64,000 nt of DNA from positions 991,001 through 1,055,000 of the forward strand of contig JADJXO010000001.1 of NCBI GenBank assembly GCA_016715825.1, in the 5' to 3' direction. Below, piece after piece: positions 36,145 through 44,278 of this stretch; position 1 is the first letter of the stretch, and each line of letters starts with the position of its first letter. The notes under the pieces are model-generated. The model was not told the origin of the DNA. It did no database searches and worked only from the letters and a program-made list of their open reading frames with translations. The DNA is from Nitrospira sp. (GTDB lineage: Bacteria; Nitrospirota; Nitrospiria; Nitrospirales; Nitrospiraceae). The position numbers were made by a program, and so were the translations under genes.

Positions 36145-36588
36145 TCAAGCTCCGCAAGCAGCTGGCTCATGGGAGCCGGCCTTCTTCGGCACGCAGCAGC
36201 CTGTTTGACTGAGTCCTCCAGTGACTTCCATCTGCTCATGGACGGTAAAGATCTCCCAGGCATTACCGTCCGGATCGGTAAACCAGAGTTTATCCTGTCT
36301 GGCAAAACAACACGCGACGTTGTCTTCGACTCTCTCAAGTATCCCTTCATGTTGCAACCGACCTTTCCAGTCGGCAATTTCCTGAATCGTCTCAACCTCG
36401 ATGCCCAAGTGATCAACGGCACTTATTTCACCACTGGAAGACACCAGCGAAAAGTTCAGCGCTGGGGCCTTCAGATCGAACTTGGCATAGTCGGCCACCT
36501 GTTTTTGTGGCGGCACGCCAAACACTTTTTCATAGAACGCCACCGACTTGGCGACATCACGAACATCCAGCGAAATATGGGGACGCAT
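36145..36588 (-). CDS. arsI: ArsI/CadI-family metalloenzyme (C-As lyase-like)
   Basis: A 147-residue vicinal-oxygen-chelate protein from the ATG at 36588, with AAGGAGG 6 nt upstream. The N-terminal HISLDV ligand and VDHLGIEV strand, the paired cysteines in VACCFARQDK (about 93-94) that bind trivalent arsenic in characterised ArsI, WFTDPDGNAWE with the metal glutamate, and a Cys-rich tail (GCC...ACG) fit the family. ArsI cleaves methyl- or aryl-arsenite C-As bonds using Fe(II) and O2. No arsR, arsB or arsM is in view, so it would act alone or with distant genes. Confidence 0.86.
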   Translation of the reverse strand: MRPHISLDVRDVAKSVAFYEKVFGVPPQKQVADYAKFDLKAPALNFSLVSSSGEISAVDHLGIEVETIQEIADWKGRLQHEGILERVEDNVACCFARQDKLWFTDPDGNAWEIFTVHEQMEVTGGLSQTGCCVPKKAGSHEPAACGA

Positions 36589-36689
36589 AGAGCACCTCCT
36601 TGTTTGCAAGCTGCAGATGATTCTGCGCTCATCTCTATAGACGGAGGCGCTTCAAAAAGGACGCAACCCTGCAAGGCAGAGAGCCTGGC

Positions 36690-37268
36690 TCACACTCGAG
36701 TCTTGGCGAAGCAACCGTTGAGATGGTCGTCCACCATCCCCACCGCCTGCATGAAGGCATAGATGATAGTGCTTCCGACAAAGCGGAAACCTCGTTTCTT
36801 GAGGTCCTTTGAGAGCGCGTCGCTCTCCGGGCTTGTGGCCGGAACATCCGCCATCGTCAGGGGGTTATTTAACCTTGGCGTCCCGCCGACAAATTGCCAG
36901 ACATACCGGTCGAACGTGCCGAATTCTTTCTGCACAGCCAGAAACGCCTGTGCGTTCGTCACCGTCGCATCAACCTTCAATCGATTTCGGATGATACCAG
37001 GATCGTGTAATAACCGTTTTTTGTGGCTGACGGTGAACTTCGCCACTCTCGCAGGATCAAATTCAGCGAAGGCTTTTCGGTAGTTCTCACGTCGCTTTAA
37101 GATTGTGTCCCAGCTCAGACCAGCCTGTGCGCCCTCAAGCAGGAGCATTTCAAAAAGGCGACGATCGTGACGTACCGGTTTGCCCCACTCCCTGTCGTGA
37201 TAGCGAATCATATGCGGCTGCTCTCCAGCCCATGGGCAACGCGTCTCCGGTTTCTTTTCGATAGCCAT
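36690..37268 (-). CDS. tag: DNA-3-methyladenine glycosylase I
   Basis: A 192-residue base-excision enzyme that removes 3-methyladenine. It shows the zinc-site residues (Cys in RCPW near residue 11, His in RYHDREWG near 24, and C-terminal His and Cys in DDHLNGCF), the catalytic-pocket stretch HDRRLFEMLLLEGAQAGLSWDTIL, and FVGSTIIYAFMQAVGMV. Full length. It is upstream of arsI on the same strand, about 100 bp apart; co-transcription is possible. Confidence 0.96.
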   Translation of the reverse strand: MAIEKKPETRCPWAGEQPHMIRYHDREWGKPVRHDRRLFEMLLLEGAQAGLSWDTILKRRENYRKAFAEFDPARVAKFTVSHKKRLLHDPGIIRNRLKVDATVTNAQAFLAVQKEFGTFDRYVWQFVGGTPRLNNPLTMADVPATSPESDALSKDLKKRGFRFVGSTIIYAFMQAVGMVDDHLNGCFAKTRV

Positions 37269-37339
37269 CCCCCAGCCTCGTGACAGACCGATCTACTCGA
37301 GAGGTGGCCTTCTCGAGCTCCCACACGTCTTTCCTCCCT

Positions 37340-37492
37340 CTACCGCCGGAACGCGTCTTTGCCCTTCACCACGTCACTCAACAGCTTGTCGGCCAACTTA
37401 CCGGCCTTCCAGCGACGATACCATTGGTGAATCACCAACCAGAGCACCACCCCACCGACACCGATGAGCACGATCAAAACCGTGTCGTCCAT
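37340..37492 (-). CDS. 50-residue single-pass membrane microprotein
   Basis: ATG at 37492-37490, TAG at 37342-37340. The product begins MDDT, then one transmembrane segment VLIVLIGVGGVVLWLVI (about residues 5-21), then a basic WYRRWKAGKLADKLL helix and a short charged end. Topology by positive-inside is N-out, C-in. No strong Shine-Dalgarno is present. Hydrophobic pattern, start and stop placement, and location between a terminator and tag on the same strand support a real gene. The function is unknown. Confidence 0.5.
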   Translation of the reverse strand: MDDTVLIVLIGVGGVVLWLVIHQWYRRWKAGKLADKLLSDVVKGKDAFRR

Positions 37493-37842
37493 CGAGACAC
37501 ATTACCCGGCACCGCCTTCTGAGGCAAGCCTCCTCTGTACGCCGATAATCCACGTTCATCGCACACAGTGATCGAAGAAGCGAGGGAGGTGTTGCCCGTC
37601 ACCTCCCTCTTCTTTGTACATGACACTTCAAGCAATGGTTTAGGATAGAAACCGGATTTAGACCGACGACGAACAGCACGGCTGCAGGTCCAGGTCTTCA
37701 CGTGACCGATCGCAACACATCACATCGGCAAATGTCTTTTTCCCCGCTGATCGGTCATGCTGAGCTTGCCGATAGGACACGCCGGCCATGGCTGCCACAG
37801 CAGCGATGCCGCACCCGGTGCGTTCTCATTAGACGACAGGTC
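37493..37842. other. 350-bp stretch with terminator hairpin, no gene
   Basis: No coding frame has a start signal or recognisable product. The only clear structure is the strong hairpin at 37582-37609. It separates the DUF488/aldo-keto reductase/pyrophosphatase group from the small membrane protein and tag. Confidence 0.55.
37582..37609. terminator. 10-bp GC-rich stem terminator
   Basis: GAGGGAGGTG (37582-37591) pairs perfectly with CACCTCCCTC (37600-37609) over an 8-nt loop. On the plus strand it is followed by TTCTTTG, on the minus strand by TTCTTCG. Given the gene order it most likely ends the minus-strand transcript that carries DUF488. Confidence 0.7.
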
Positions 37843-38277
37843 TCACGATAGGCCCGCCTGCATCTTCTTTCTCCCCGTCCCCATTGCCGCGGATATCTTC
37901 TTTTGCACCTCCGATGCACGTGAGTACGTTCGCCTCAGAAGAAAACTCCGGAGCGCAACGGCCTGGTTATATTGCGTATCTTTGGCAGAATAGAGGAGCG
38001 TCACTGCACGAGTCTTTGCTTGTTTCTTGATCGTCGCGATAAATGGGATCTTCTCCTTCAGCTCGGCATGATAGCGGCGGAGAAACTCCACCCAACGTGT
38101 AGGATCGTGGTTGAACCATTTCCGAAGGGCTGTTGAGGGACCGAGATCCGGCAGCCAGAGATCGAGCTTTGCGTCAGACTTAGACAGTCCCCGCGGCCAG
38201 AGTCGATCGACCAGTACCCGAACGCCATCGGACTTCGTCACTGGTTCGTAAACTCGTTTGACCAGAATCTTACCCAT
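37843..38277 (-). CDS. DUF488 family protein
   Basis: A 144-residue protein with the DUF488 core: ILVKRVYEP, GVRVLVDRLWPRGLSK (about 18-33), DLWLPDLGPSTALRKWFNHDP (about 38-58), FLRRYHAEL and TLLYSAKDTQYNQAVALRSFL (about 93-113). The last 30 residues form a Lys/Arg-rich extension. The function of DUF488 is unknown, though some members accompany redox or heme proteins. It starts 5 bp after the aldo/keto reductase stop, so the two are likely co-transcribed. Confidence 0.85.
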   Translation of the reverse strand: MGKILVKRVYEPVTKSDGVRVLVDRLWPRGLSKSDAKLDLWLPDLGPSTALRKWFNHDPTRWVEFLRRYHAELKEKIPFIATIKKQAKTRAVTLLYSAKDTQYNQAVALRSFLLRRTYSRASEVQKKISAAMGTGRKKMQAGLS

Positions 38278-38282
38278 AGGTG

Positions 38283-39122
38283 CTAGAGACCGATGGTTTC
38301 AATCTGAGCAATTTCTTCCGGCAACAAGTTGAACTGCTCGCACTCGAGATCTTCCTTCATGTGTTGAGGATTCGTCGTACCGGTCAGAGGCAGCATGCCG
38401 ACCTGCTGCAAAAAGCGAAACACGATCTGAGCCAGGCCAGTCTGATACTTGGCGGCCATGGTGCGAATGGCCTGATCACCAAACACTTCCCGATTGGCGG
38501 TCAACAGTGAAAATCCTTGATACATTATTTGGTTATCTTGGCATACTTCACGCACTTCTTTATCCCAGCCGAACGCCGCATAGCAACGGTTCTGCACCAC
38601 CATCGGCTTGTGCTTGGCTTTCGCGCAGAGCAGGGTGAGCTGCTCCGCTGAGACATTGCTGATCCCGATCATCTTCGTCTTGCTCGCGTCGTAAAGAGAC
38701 TCGATCGCCGCCCACACCTCCCAATCCTCCGCCCCTAACCCGCGTCGTGAATAGGGTCCATGCAACACATACGAGTCGAGATAATCGGTATGGAGATGCG
38801 CAAGGGAACTAGCGAACGATTGTTGGACTTGTGCAGTGATGCTCGCCTGCGCGTCGTACGGGAGACGATGATCCTGCCCGTTGATGGGAGTGAACTTGGT
38901 CTGCAAAAACAGCTTGTCACGGGCGATGCCTTGTTCAGACAATCGCAAGAGGGCATCCCCCACTCGTGCCTCATCGTAATGGACAAGCTGGTTAGCGGTA
39001 TCGATGGCCCTAAAACCTGCTCCTACCGCTTGCAGCACGAGTCCCGTTGTCGTCTCCTTCTTCCAGGCAGTGCCGTACATGAAGGAGGGAATTGAAACGT
39101 GATTGTATGTAGTCAACGGCAT
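38283..39122 (-). CDS. Aldo/keto reductase
   Basis: A 279-residue NADPH-dependent TIM-barrel oxidoreductase. It has the catalytic Asp in FRAIDTAN (about 37-44), Tyr further on in QLVHYDEARVG, Lys in FLQTKF (about 75) and His in YVLHGP (about 118). The cofactor segment IGISNVSAEQL and later PLTGTTNPQHMKEDL are typical. The spacing from Asp to Tyr (DTANQLVHY) is longer than in classic members. The substrate is unknown. It is likely in one transcript with the pyrophosphatase upstream (63 bp) and DUF488 downstream. Confidence 0.87.
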   Translation of the reverse strand: MPLTTYNHVSIPSFMYGTAWKKETTTGLVLQAVGAGFRAIDTANQLVHYDEARVGDALLRLSEQGIARDKLFLQTKFTPINGQDHRLPYDAQASITAQVQQSFASSLAHLHTDYLDSYVLHGPYSRRGLGAEDWEVWAAIESLYDASKTKMIGISNVSAEQLTLLCAKAKHKPMVVQNRCYAAFGWDKEVREVCQDNQIMYQGFSLLTANREVFGDQAIRTMAAKYQTGLAQIVFRFLQQVGMLPLTGTTNPQHMKEDLECEQFNLLPEEIAQIETIGL

Positions 39123-39185
39123 TGACGCATCTCCTTGATAGACTCATCCCACACAGATGGCCTCGGCACTCTCAACGGTGGCACG

Positions 39186-39899
39186 CTACAGATCCTTCGG
39201 CCATAAGGAACTCAGCTCTGGATACTTCGCGCGATAGTCGGCGTGACCGGCACGGATGACTTTCAGTGTCTCCTCTCTTCCGTATACGCTGGTGATTTGC
39301 ACCTTGTGATGAGTCGCCCCCGGCGCACTCTTATAGGTGAGGAAATAATGTCGGAGGCGATCCAGAAGAGTAATCGGACATTGTGAAATATCCGTGAAGT
39401 TTCCATAGACCGCGTCGTCTCGCATTACAGCAATGATCTTGTCATCAGCCTCACCACCGTCAGCTAGACTGAATCCGCCGATAGGCAGTGCTGTCAGGAG
39501 TATGTCGCTATGAGGGATGCTCTTCTCCGACAAGACGCAGATATCGAGCGGATCGCCGTCCCCGACCATACCTTTGCGACGAGCCCGTTTGGCAAAGATG
39601 TCGGCCACTCGCTCTCCGGAATACGTCTGCGGAATGAGGCCGTAATAGACGGGACAGTAGTTGGAGAACCGCTGTGGCCGATCTACCTTCAGAAAGCCGC
39701 TGCGCTTATCAACTTCGTATTTCACCGTATCGGTTGGAACGATTTCGATGTAGGCTGTGACCACGTCCGGGGCTTCCTCACCGATGGACACACCGTGCCA
39801 TGGGTGGGCCTTGAACATCAGTCCGAGCAGATGCTGGAAGGGATCACTTCCGCCGTGTCGCTCAACCGTCTTGTCTGGATCCTCTCGCTTCTTCTTCAC
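39186..39899 (-). CDS. ppa: Inorganic pyrophosphatase (family I)
   Basis: A 237-residue family I enzyme hydrolysing pyrophosphate to pull biosynthetic reactions. It has VKYEVDKRSGFLKVDR (catalytic Lys/Glu), YYGLIPQTY, and the metal motif GDGDPLDICVL (DxDPxD). DDKIIAV and LRHYFLTYK follow as in other members. It is about 60 residues longer than the usual 175-residue bacterial form, mainly at the N-terminus and in an insert around ADIFAKRARRKG. The downstream aldo/keto reductase and DUF488 genes follow closely. Confidence 0.92.
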   Translation of the reverse strand: MKKKREDPDKTVERHGGSDPFQHLLGLMFKAHPWHGVSIGEEAPDVVTAYIEIVPTDTVKYEVDKRSGFLKVDRPQRFSNYCPVYYGLIPQTYSGERVADIFAKRARRKGMVGDGDPLDICVLSEKSIPHSDILLTALPIGGFSLADGGEADDKIIAVMRDDAVYGNFTDISQCPITLLDRLRHYFLTYKSAPGATHHKVQITSVYGREETLKVIRAGHADYRAKYPELSSLWPKDL

Positions 39900-40108
39900 T
39901 TATAGAGCTCCTCTCTACGACTGCCGACCAAGCTGCGACCGACGACGACTTTCAAACAGGCGGTAGTATCCCCCATGGGATCGAGATGGGCAATGGCTTA
40001 TTATCACACTGTGACGAGAATGTTTACACGGTTCGTGTGAGGCATTGCCGAGGTAGGATATGAGGTATACTGTGTCTGTGACGAGTCGCTTTTTTCATGG
40101 AGGCTCGT

Positions 40109-40429
40109 ATGGTACCGCCCAGCCACAAGCCATCCTATCGCCAACGTGCATTGAGGCTATTCCCTTGGGTCTGTGCCCATTGCGGTCGTGAATTCGACGG
40201 CAAAAAGCTCAGCCTCCTCACGATCCATCACAAAGACCACAACCATGACAATAATCCCCTGGACGGCAGCAACTGGGAATTGCTCTGTCTCTACTGTCAC
40301 GACAACGAGCATCAGCGCGATCAGGTAGGTGGCCAACCGAACGACTCGCCGTCGAGCCGTGAACCGGAGCGCCCCTTCACACCCTTCGCCCAGCTTGCCG
40401 ACCTGCTCAAACGCAATACGGCAGCCTGA
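40109..40429 (+). CDS. YajD-type HNH nuclease
   Basis: A 106-residue protein. GGAGG lies 5 nt before the ATG at 40109, favouring it over the ATG at 40097. The first zinc pair is in CAHCGREF (about 23-26), the HNH core is TIHHKDHNHDNNPLDGSNWELLCLYCHDNEH with the second CxxC-type pair, and then comes a Pro/Ser/Glu-rich end. This matches E. coli YajD-like HNH proteins, which may nick DNA but whose role is unclear. Not linked to any restriction or phage gene here. A possible -10 TATACT lies near 40063. Confidence 0.88.
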   Translation: MVPPSHKPSYRQRALRLFPWVCAHCGREFDGKKLSLLTIHHKDHNHDNNPLDGSNWELLCLYCHDNEHQRDQVGGQPNDSPSSREPERPFTPFAQLADLLKRNTAA

Positions 40430-40432
40430 TCA

Positions 40433-40456
40433 AGACCTGGCTTGATGGCTAGGTCT
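40433..40456 (+). terminator. Short hairpin after the HNH gene
   Basis: AGACCTGGC pairs with GCTAGGTCT (one G-U) over a 6-nt loop, 4 bp beyond the TGA. There is no U-run. The 200 bp after it, to the convergent propeller gene, hold no gene that I can see. Confidence 0.4.
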
Positions 40457-40655
40457 CATCATCCGACGACCTGAGCAGACCGCACGCTCTCCGACCTCAT
40501 CTTCTCGCATGTGGTGTACTGGGTCATGCCTCATCGTCGCTCATAGGCAAGTGGTTCTCTTTCTGACAAGCGGATCTGAGCCAGAACCGGTATCGCCATG
40601 CCGGAACTGGTTCGATGGTTCCCTCCGCTCGACCTCTGCTTGATCCACCCCCGAC

Positions 40656-41837
40656 TCATTCGCCGATCATGTTCGCTCGCAAGCCGCCAGGTTGAAAATG
40701 ATTCGGCAGCAACATAATGCAGTTAGGGTTGAACCCTTGCTCTTTCAGGGTATCAATACTCCCTAAAACGTTCTCCTGTTTCAGATCGATCACGGTAATT
40801 GATCCATCGCTCAGCCCTTCCAAATTCAGGAGGCTATTCTGGACAAAGAGATAGCGCTCATCTGGTGACAGCACGCTATGATGCGCCCCGGCCGCAGCCG
40901 CAATGGTCTTGAGAAACTTCGGGTGGCGCGGATCACTGTTGTCGTACAGATTGACAAACCCTGGTTTGGCTGTCGTGACGAACAGGCGGTCTCCCTTCGC
41001 GTTATAGAGCATTTCCAACGGCATCCCCTGTTCTCGCGGCTCAAAATCATCGATCTGATGGAAGGAAAACGCCTTGCGCCTGGGATCCCACACTCCGGCC
41101 CACAGCGTATTCTCCATCATATTAGTGATGTGCACGACCGGAGGATCGGCATTGGGGCTGAACATGATTTCGACCGGTGCCGATTTGGCCGGAGCCGGCT
41201 TCGACCCTATTTGATGCGTCGAGAGTACCTTCCCCGTACTCGCCTCCAGGACCGTTACGGTGTTGCCCTGCTCAGACATGTCGGGCTTGACCGTACTGGT
41301 GACGAGCACCCGATCAATGCCGTTGTGAATCGCGATGCCGTGAGGATAGGCAATAAACGCTTCGGCGGGGGCTGGGGCGCTGATCGTTTTGACCGGTCTG
41401 TCCTGGACGGCGTCCCCCACTATCACCGTGGACGAACCCATACAGGTGAGATACCAGCTCCGGTTATCTTCGGATACGACCAGATCTTCACCGACCTGAC
41501 AATCAGGGACGTCAATGGCGCGTAGCCGATAGGGAAACTTCGTGAGGTCCACGACGTGCAAGATGCTTTTCCCCAAGGCCGTCACGTAGGCTTTGGTACG
41601 ATCCCGGTTGAAGAAGATGTGGTGAGCCACGAGATCAGAGGGAAGCGGAATCTCCATCAGGACCTTGCCGAAATCCACAGACTCCGGATCGATATCCATG
41701 ATCGCGATCCCTTCTCGTCTTACCGGTTGGTTCGCCTTGCTTTCATAGTTAATCAGAGCAAGGATTTCAGCCGATGCTGAAGTCGTCCCTGTAAGCAGCA
41801 GTCCTAGAGTCAACGTGAGGAACCGTAATGGTTTCAT
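40656..41837 (-). CDS. Secreted beta-propeller protein (YncE/YVTN-like)
   Basis: A 393-residue protein from the ATG at 41837 (GGGAG 7 nt upstream), with signal peptide LRFLTLTLGLLLTGTTSASA. The remainder shows propeller blade wording such as AYVTALGKSILHVVDLTKFPYR, VLVTSTVKPD..NTVTVLEASTGKVLSTHQIG, RLFVTTAKPGFVNLYDNSDPRHPKFL and HHSVLSPDERYLFVQNSLLN..ITVIDL. No enzymatic residues are recognised. Such proteins often bind metals, quinones or partner proteins in the periplasm. It follows a methyltransferase gene on the same strand by 50 bp. Confidence 0.8.
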   Translation of the reverse strand: MKPLRFLTLTLGLLLTGTTSASAEILALINYESKANQPVRREGIAIMDIDPESVDFGKVLMEIPLPSDLVAHHIFFNRDRTKAYVTALGKSILHVVDLTKFPYRLRAIDVPDCQVGEDLVVSEDNRSWYLTCMGSSTVIVGDAVQDRPVKTISAPAPAEAFIAYPHGIAIHNGIDRVLVTSTVKPDMSEQGNTVTVLEASTGKVLSTHQIGSKPAPAKSAPVEIMFSPNADPPVVHITNMMENTLWAGVWDPRRKAFSFHQIDDFEPREQGMPLEMLYNAKGDRLFVTTAKPGFVNLYDNSDPRHPKFLKTIAAAAGAHHSVLSPDERYLFVQNSLLNLEGLSDGSITVIDLKQENVLGSIDTLKEQGFNPNCIMLLPNHFQPGGLRANMIGE

Positions 41838-41887
41838 GGCAATCTCCCTGTGATGTGTGAGCATTGTATAGTATTTGAGGACTACGT

Positions 41888-42706
41888 TTATGCCCGAATA
41901 CCGATGACTTCTAGATACTCCGCAAAGACCGTGGTGCAATTTGCTTCAGCGCGATTGTGCGCCGACCAGAGGGTTTCGAGCTCTTGCCGCATCTGCGCTT
42001 GCCCATCGACATCAAGCGATGCGAACGCTCGGTTGGTCGGCCCGTAATACCGACAAAAAAACTCTACGACCTCCACCGGTGGAAAAGGATAGCTAAAGAG
42101 GTACTGCCGCTTCGTGAGACTGAGCTGTGAAAGTCCATGGCCAAGCCGCTCACGAACCGTCGGCTCATTACCCCACAAGACCGGCGACGGCATGCCGGAC
42201 GGCGCAATGAACTTTGACACCGTCTTGAACATCTGCCCGACGAATCCCTGCGGCGTCCAATTGGCCATAGCGATGGTGCCTCCCGGCTCGCAGACACGAA
42301 GCAATTCTTGGGCAACCAGTTCAGGCCGCGGAGCGAACATTGCGCCGATCAGACTGACGACCACGTCGAAACTGGCATCGTCGAATGGAAGTGCTTCGGC
42401 ATCAGCCTCATGAAACCGGACGGTCAAGGCTTCTGCTTGCGCCCGTACCCGTGCTCGCTCCACCAAGTTGCCGGCGATATCCACACCGGTCGCCCCGATG
42501 CCGTCTTTTGCCGCCATCAGTGCCAGCTGACCGGCCCCACAGGCGACGTCCAACAATTGGCTATCCGGCGCGATGTTGAGTCGCTCGTAAAATTCTCGCG
42601 CGCCGCCTTCCATGTACCGCGAAAATCGATCGTAGTCGCCAGCTGTCCAAATCGATTTGAGCCGAGCCTTGAGACCGTCCATTTCTCCCATCGTTGTGCT
42701 CGTCAT
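41888..42706 (-). CDS. Class I SAM-dependent methyltransferase (UbiE-like)
   Basis: A 272-residue enzyme. AGGGGAGG precedes the ATG at 42706 by 6 nt, so this start beats the ATG seven codons upstream. SAM motif I LLDVACGAGQLALMAA is at about 50-65, motif II/acidic loop VDIAG follows, FHEADAEALPFDDASFDVVVS is at about 98-118, and LLRVCEPGGTIAMANWTP at about 135-152. The C-terminal helices may bind the acceptor, which is unknown. It is divergent from the AraC-type regulator across 187 bp, so that regulator may control it and the propeller gene. Confidence 0.88.
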   Translation of the reverse strand: MTSTTMGEMDGLKARLKSIWTAGDYDRFSRYMEGGAREFYERLNIAPDSQLLDVACGAGQLALMAAKDGIGATGVDIAGNLVERARVRAQAEALTVRFHEADAEALPFDDASFDVVVSLIGAMFAPRPELVAQELLRVCEPGGTIAMANWTPQGFVGQMFKTVSKFIAPSGMPSPVLWGNEPTVRERLGHGLSQLSLTKRQYLFSYPFPPVEVVEFFCRYYGPTNRAFASLDVDGQAQMRQELETLWSAHNRAEANCTTVFAEYLEVIGIRA

Positions 42707-42893
42707 GATGTCCTCCCCTTTTGTCATATGTTCATGAGGCCGTGATCTTTTCTGCTGGTGACTATACGAGAAAGGTCTTCTGCCGTCTTAGCCGCGCGTC
42801 TAGCTCTTTTATCAGAGGGAGTGCTAAGCTCCGTGTCGTTTATCCCGGCGTCCGACCTGTTTAGCCGAGAGGCTTCGTCTCAGAGGTTCAGCG

Positions 42894-43871
42894 ATGGATG
42901 TGCTATCTGAAGTCCTGAAGGCGGTAAGGCTTGATGGAGGGGTCTTCTTCAACGGTGAATTCTCGGCTCCATGGTGTTCGCGTGAACCCGATTCAGGCAC
43001 GATGGCGTCTTATTTTCCCCCTGGTCCCAAACATGTCTTCATCTTCCACCTGGTAACCGAAGGACAGTGCTACTGTCGTGATGAGGAAGGAGGCCGCGCT
43101 GTGCCCTTGGAAGCCGGCGATATCGTCATCCTTCCACATGGGAATGCGCACCTCATGGGCAACGGTCCTCCCGTCACCCCTATCGACAACGCACCACACC
43201 TGAAGCAGCTCTTCACTGAAGGCGGTATACTGACTCAATCGGGCGGTGGTGGAGAAACCACAAAACTGGTCTGTGGGTACCTCACCTGCGATCCACAACT
43301 GAGCCAAGTTTTCTTGGACGGTTTACCACCGATCGTCAAGGTCCATATTCGCGATAGCCCATCTGGGAAGTGGCTCGAGGATACCTTTCGTTTTTCCGTC
43401 GATCACACGGAAGCCTCTGCTCCAGGCAGCACTGCAGTCATCGCGAAACTATCCGAATTGCTGTTTGTAGAAGCATTACGACGATATACTGCACAGCTAC
43501 CCGAATCTCAGACCGGCTGGCTCGCCGGTGTACGCGATCCAAAGGTGGGCAAGGCACTCGCTCTCTTGCATAAGCAGCCGTCTCACTCCTGGACAATTGC
43601 CTCGCTGGCCGAAGCCGTCGGCCTCTCACGTTCAGTGTTGGCAGACCGATTTCGACATTATCTGTCAGACACGCCGATGGGGTACCTGACTCGCTGGCGG
43701 TTGCAGCTTGCCGCTCAAGTGTTGGCGTCGACGTCCAAGAGCGTGGCCGAAGTGGCAGGCGAGGTGGGCTATGAATCGGAACCCTCCTTCAATCGCGCCT
43801 TTAAACGGGAGTTCGGGGTCCCTCCGGCGAGGTTCCGCACACAAACAAGATCCTCTCAACGTAAGAATTGA
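42894..43871 (+). CDS. AraC-family transcriptional regulator with N-terminal cupin
   Basis: A 325-residue protein. The N-terminal cupin_6 sensor (about 10-205) has FIFHLVTEGQCYCR and VPLEAGDIVILPHGNAHLMG. The C-terminal AraC DNA-binding domain (about 225-320) has two HTH units: WTIASLAEAVGLSRSVLADRFRHYL and SVAEVAGEVGYESEPSFNRAFKREFGVPPARFR. It is divergent from the methyltransferase-propeller pair and is a plausible regulator of it, or of the adjoining small gene. The ligand is unknown. Confidence 0.92.
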   Translation: MDVLSEVLKAVRLDGGVFFNGEFSAPWCSREPDSGTMASYFPPGPKHVFIFHLVTEGQCYCRDEEGGRAVPLEAGDIVILPHGNAHLMGNGPPVTPIDNAPHLKQLFTEGGILTQSGGGGETTKLVCGYLTCDPQLSQVFLDGLPPIVKVHIRDSPSGKWLEDTFRFSVDHTEASAPGSTAVIAKLSELLFVEALRRYTAQLPESQTGWLAGVRDPKVGKALALLHKQPSHSWTIASLAEAVGLSRSVLADRFRHYLSDTPMGYLTRWRLQLAAQVLASTSKSVAEVAGEVGYESEPSFNRAFKREFGVPPARFRTQTRSSQRKN

Positions 43872-43881
43872 TAAAGTGAGA

Positions 43882-44202
43882 ATGGAAACCGGACAAGACA
43901 TCACGATCACCGAGCTCCGACTCAGCTATCGATACATCAAGGAACATCCCTGGGTCGTCACGGCAGTGAATGGTTTTCTCTCCGCCTACTTCATGGAACA
44001 GCCGAGCTTTCGCGTGCAACGTCATTTCGATGAACTCGAATCCGGCATGCACGTCTGGATTTGTGAAGTACCCGGCACGATGAAAATGACAACGCTAATG
44101 CGAAGACTGCGAGCGGATATCCCTCCTTGTCGCTATACTCAAAGCACGACAGAATCGGCGAGCGCTCCTCAATACCTCATCGACTCGCTCGAACAAAACT
44201 AA
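43882..44202 (+). CDS. Conserved-looking hypothetical protein, 106 residues
   Basis: Starts at an ATG 10 bp after the AraC gene stop; the ribosome site is weak. The soluble product reads ITELRLSYRYIKEHPW, an aromatic-rich middle (FLSAYFMEQPSFRVQRHFDE), then MHVWICEVPGTMKMTTLMRRLRADIPPCRY. No known domain is recognised. Codon use looks like its neighbours. Likely co-transcribed with the regulator. The function is unknown. Confidence 0.55.
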   Translation: METGQDITITELRLSYRYIKEHPWVVTAVNGFLSAYFMEQPSFRVQRHFDELESGMHVWICEVPGTMKMTTLMRRLRADIPPCRYTQSTTESASAPQYLIDSLEQN

Positions 44203-44278
44203 TCGGCGACACGTCTCGGTCCGCAACATTTCCCAAACCAAGTGCTCCTCCTCGAATGACAGGGTATAATGCATCATC

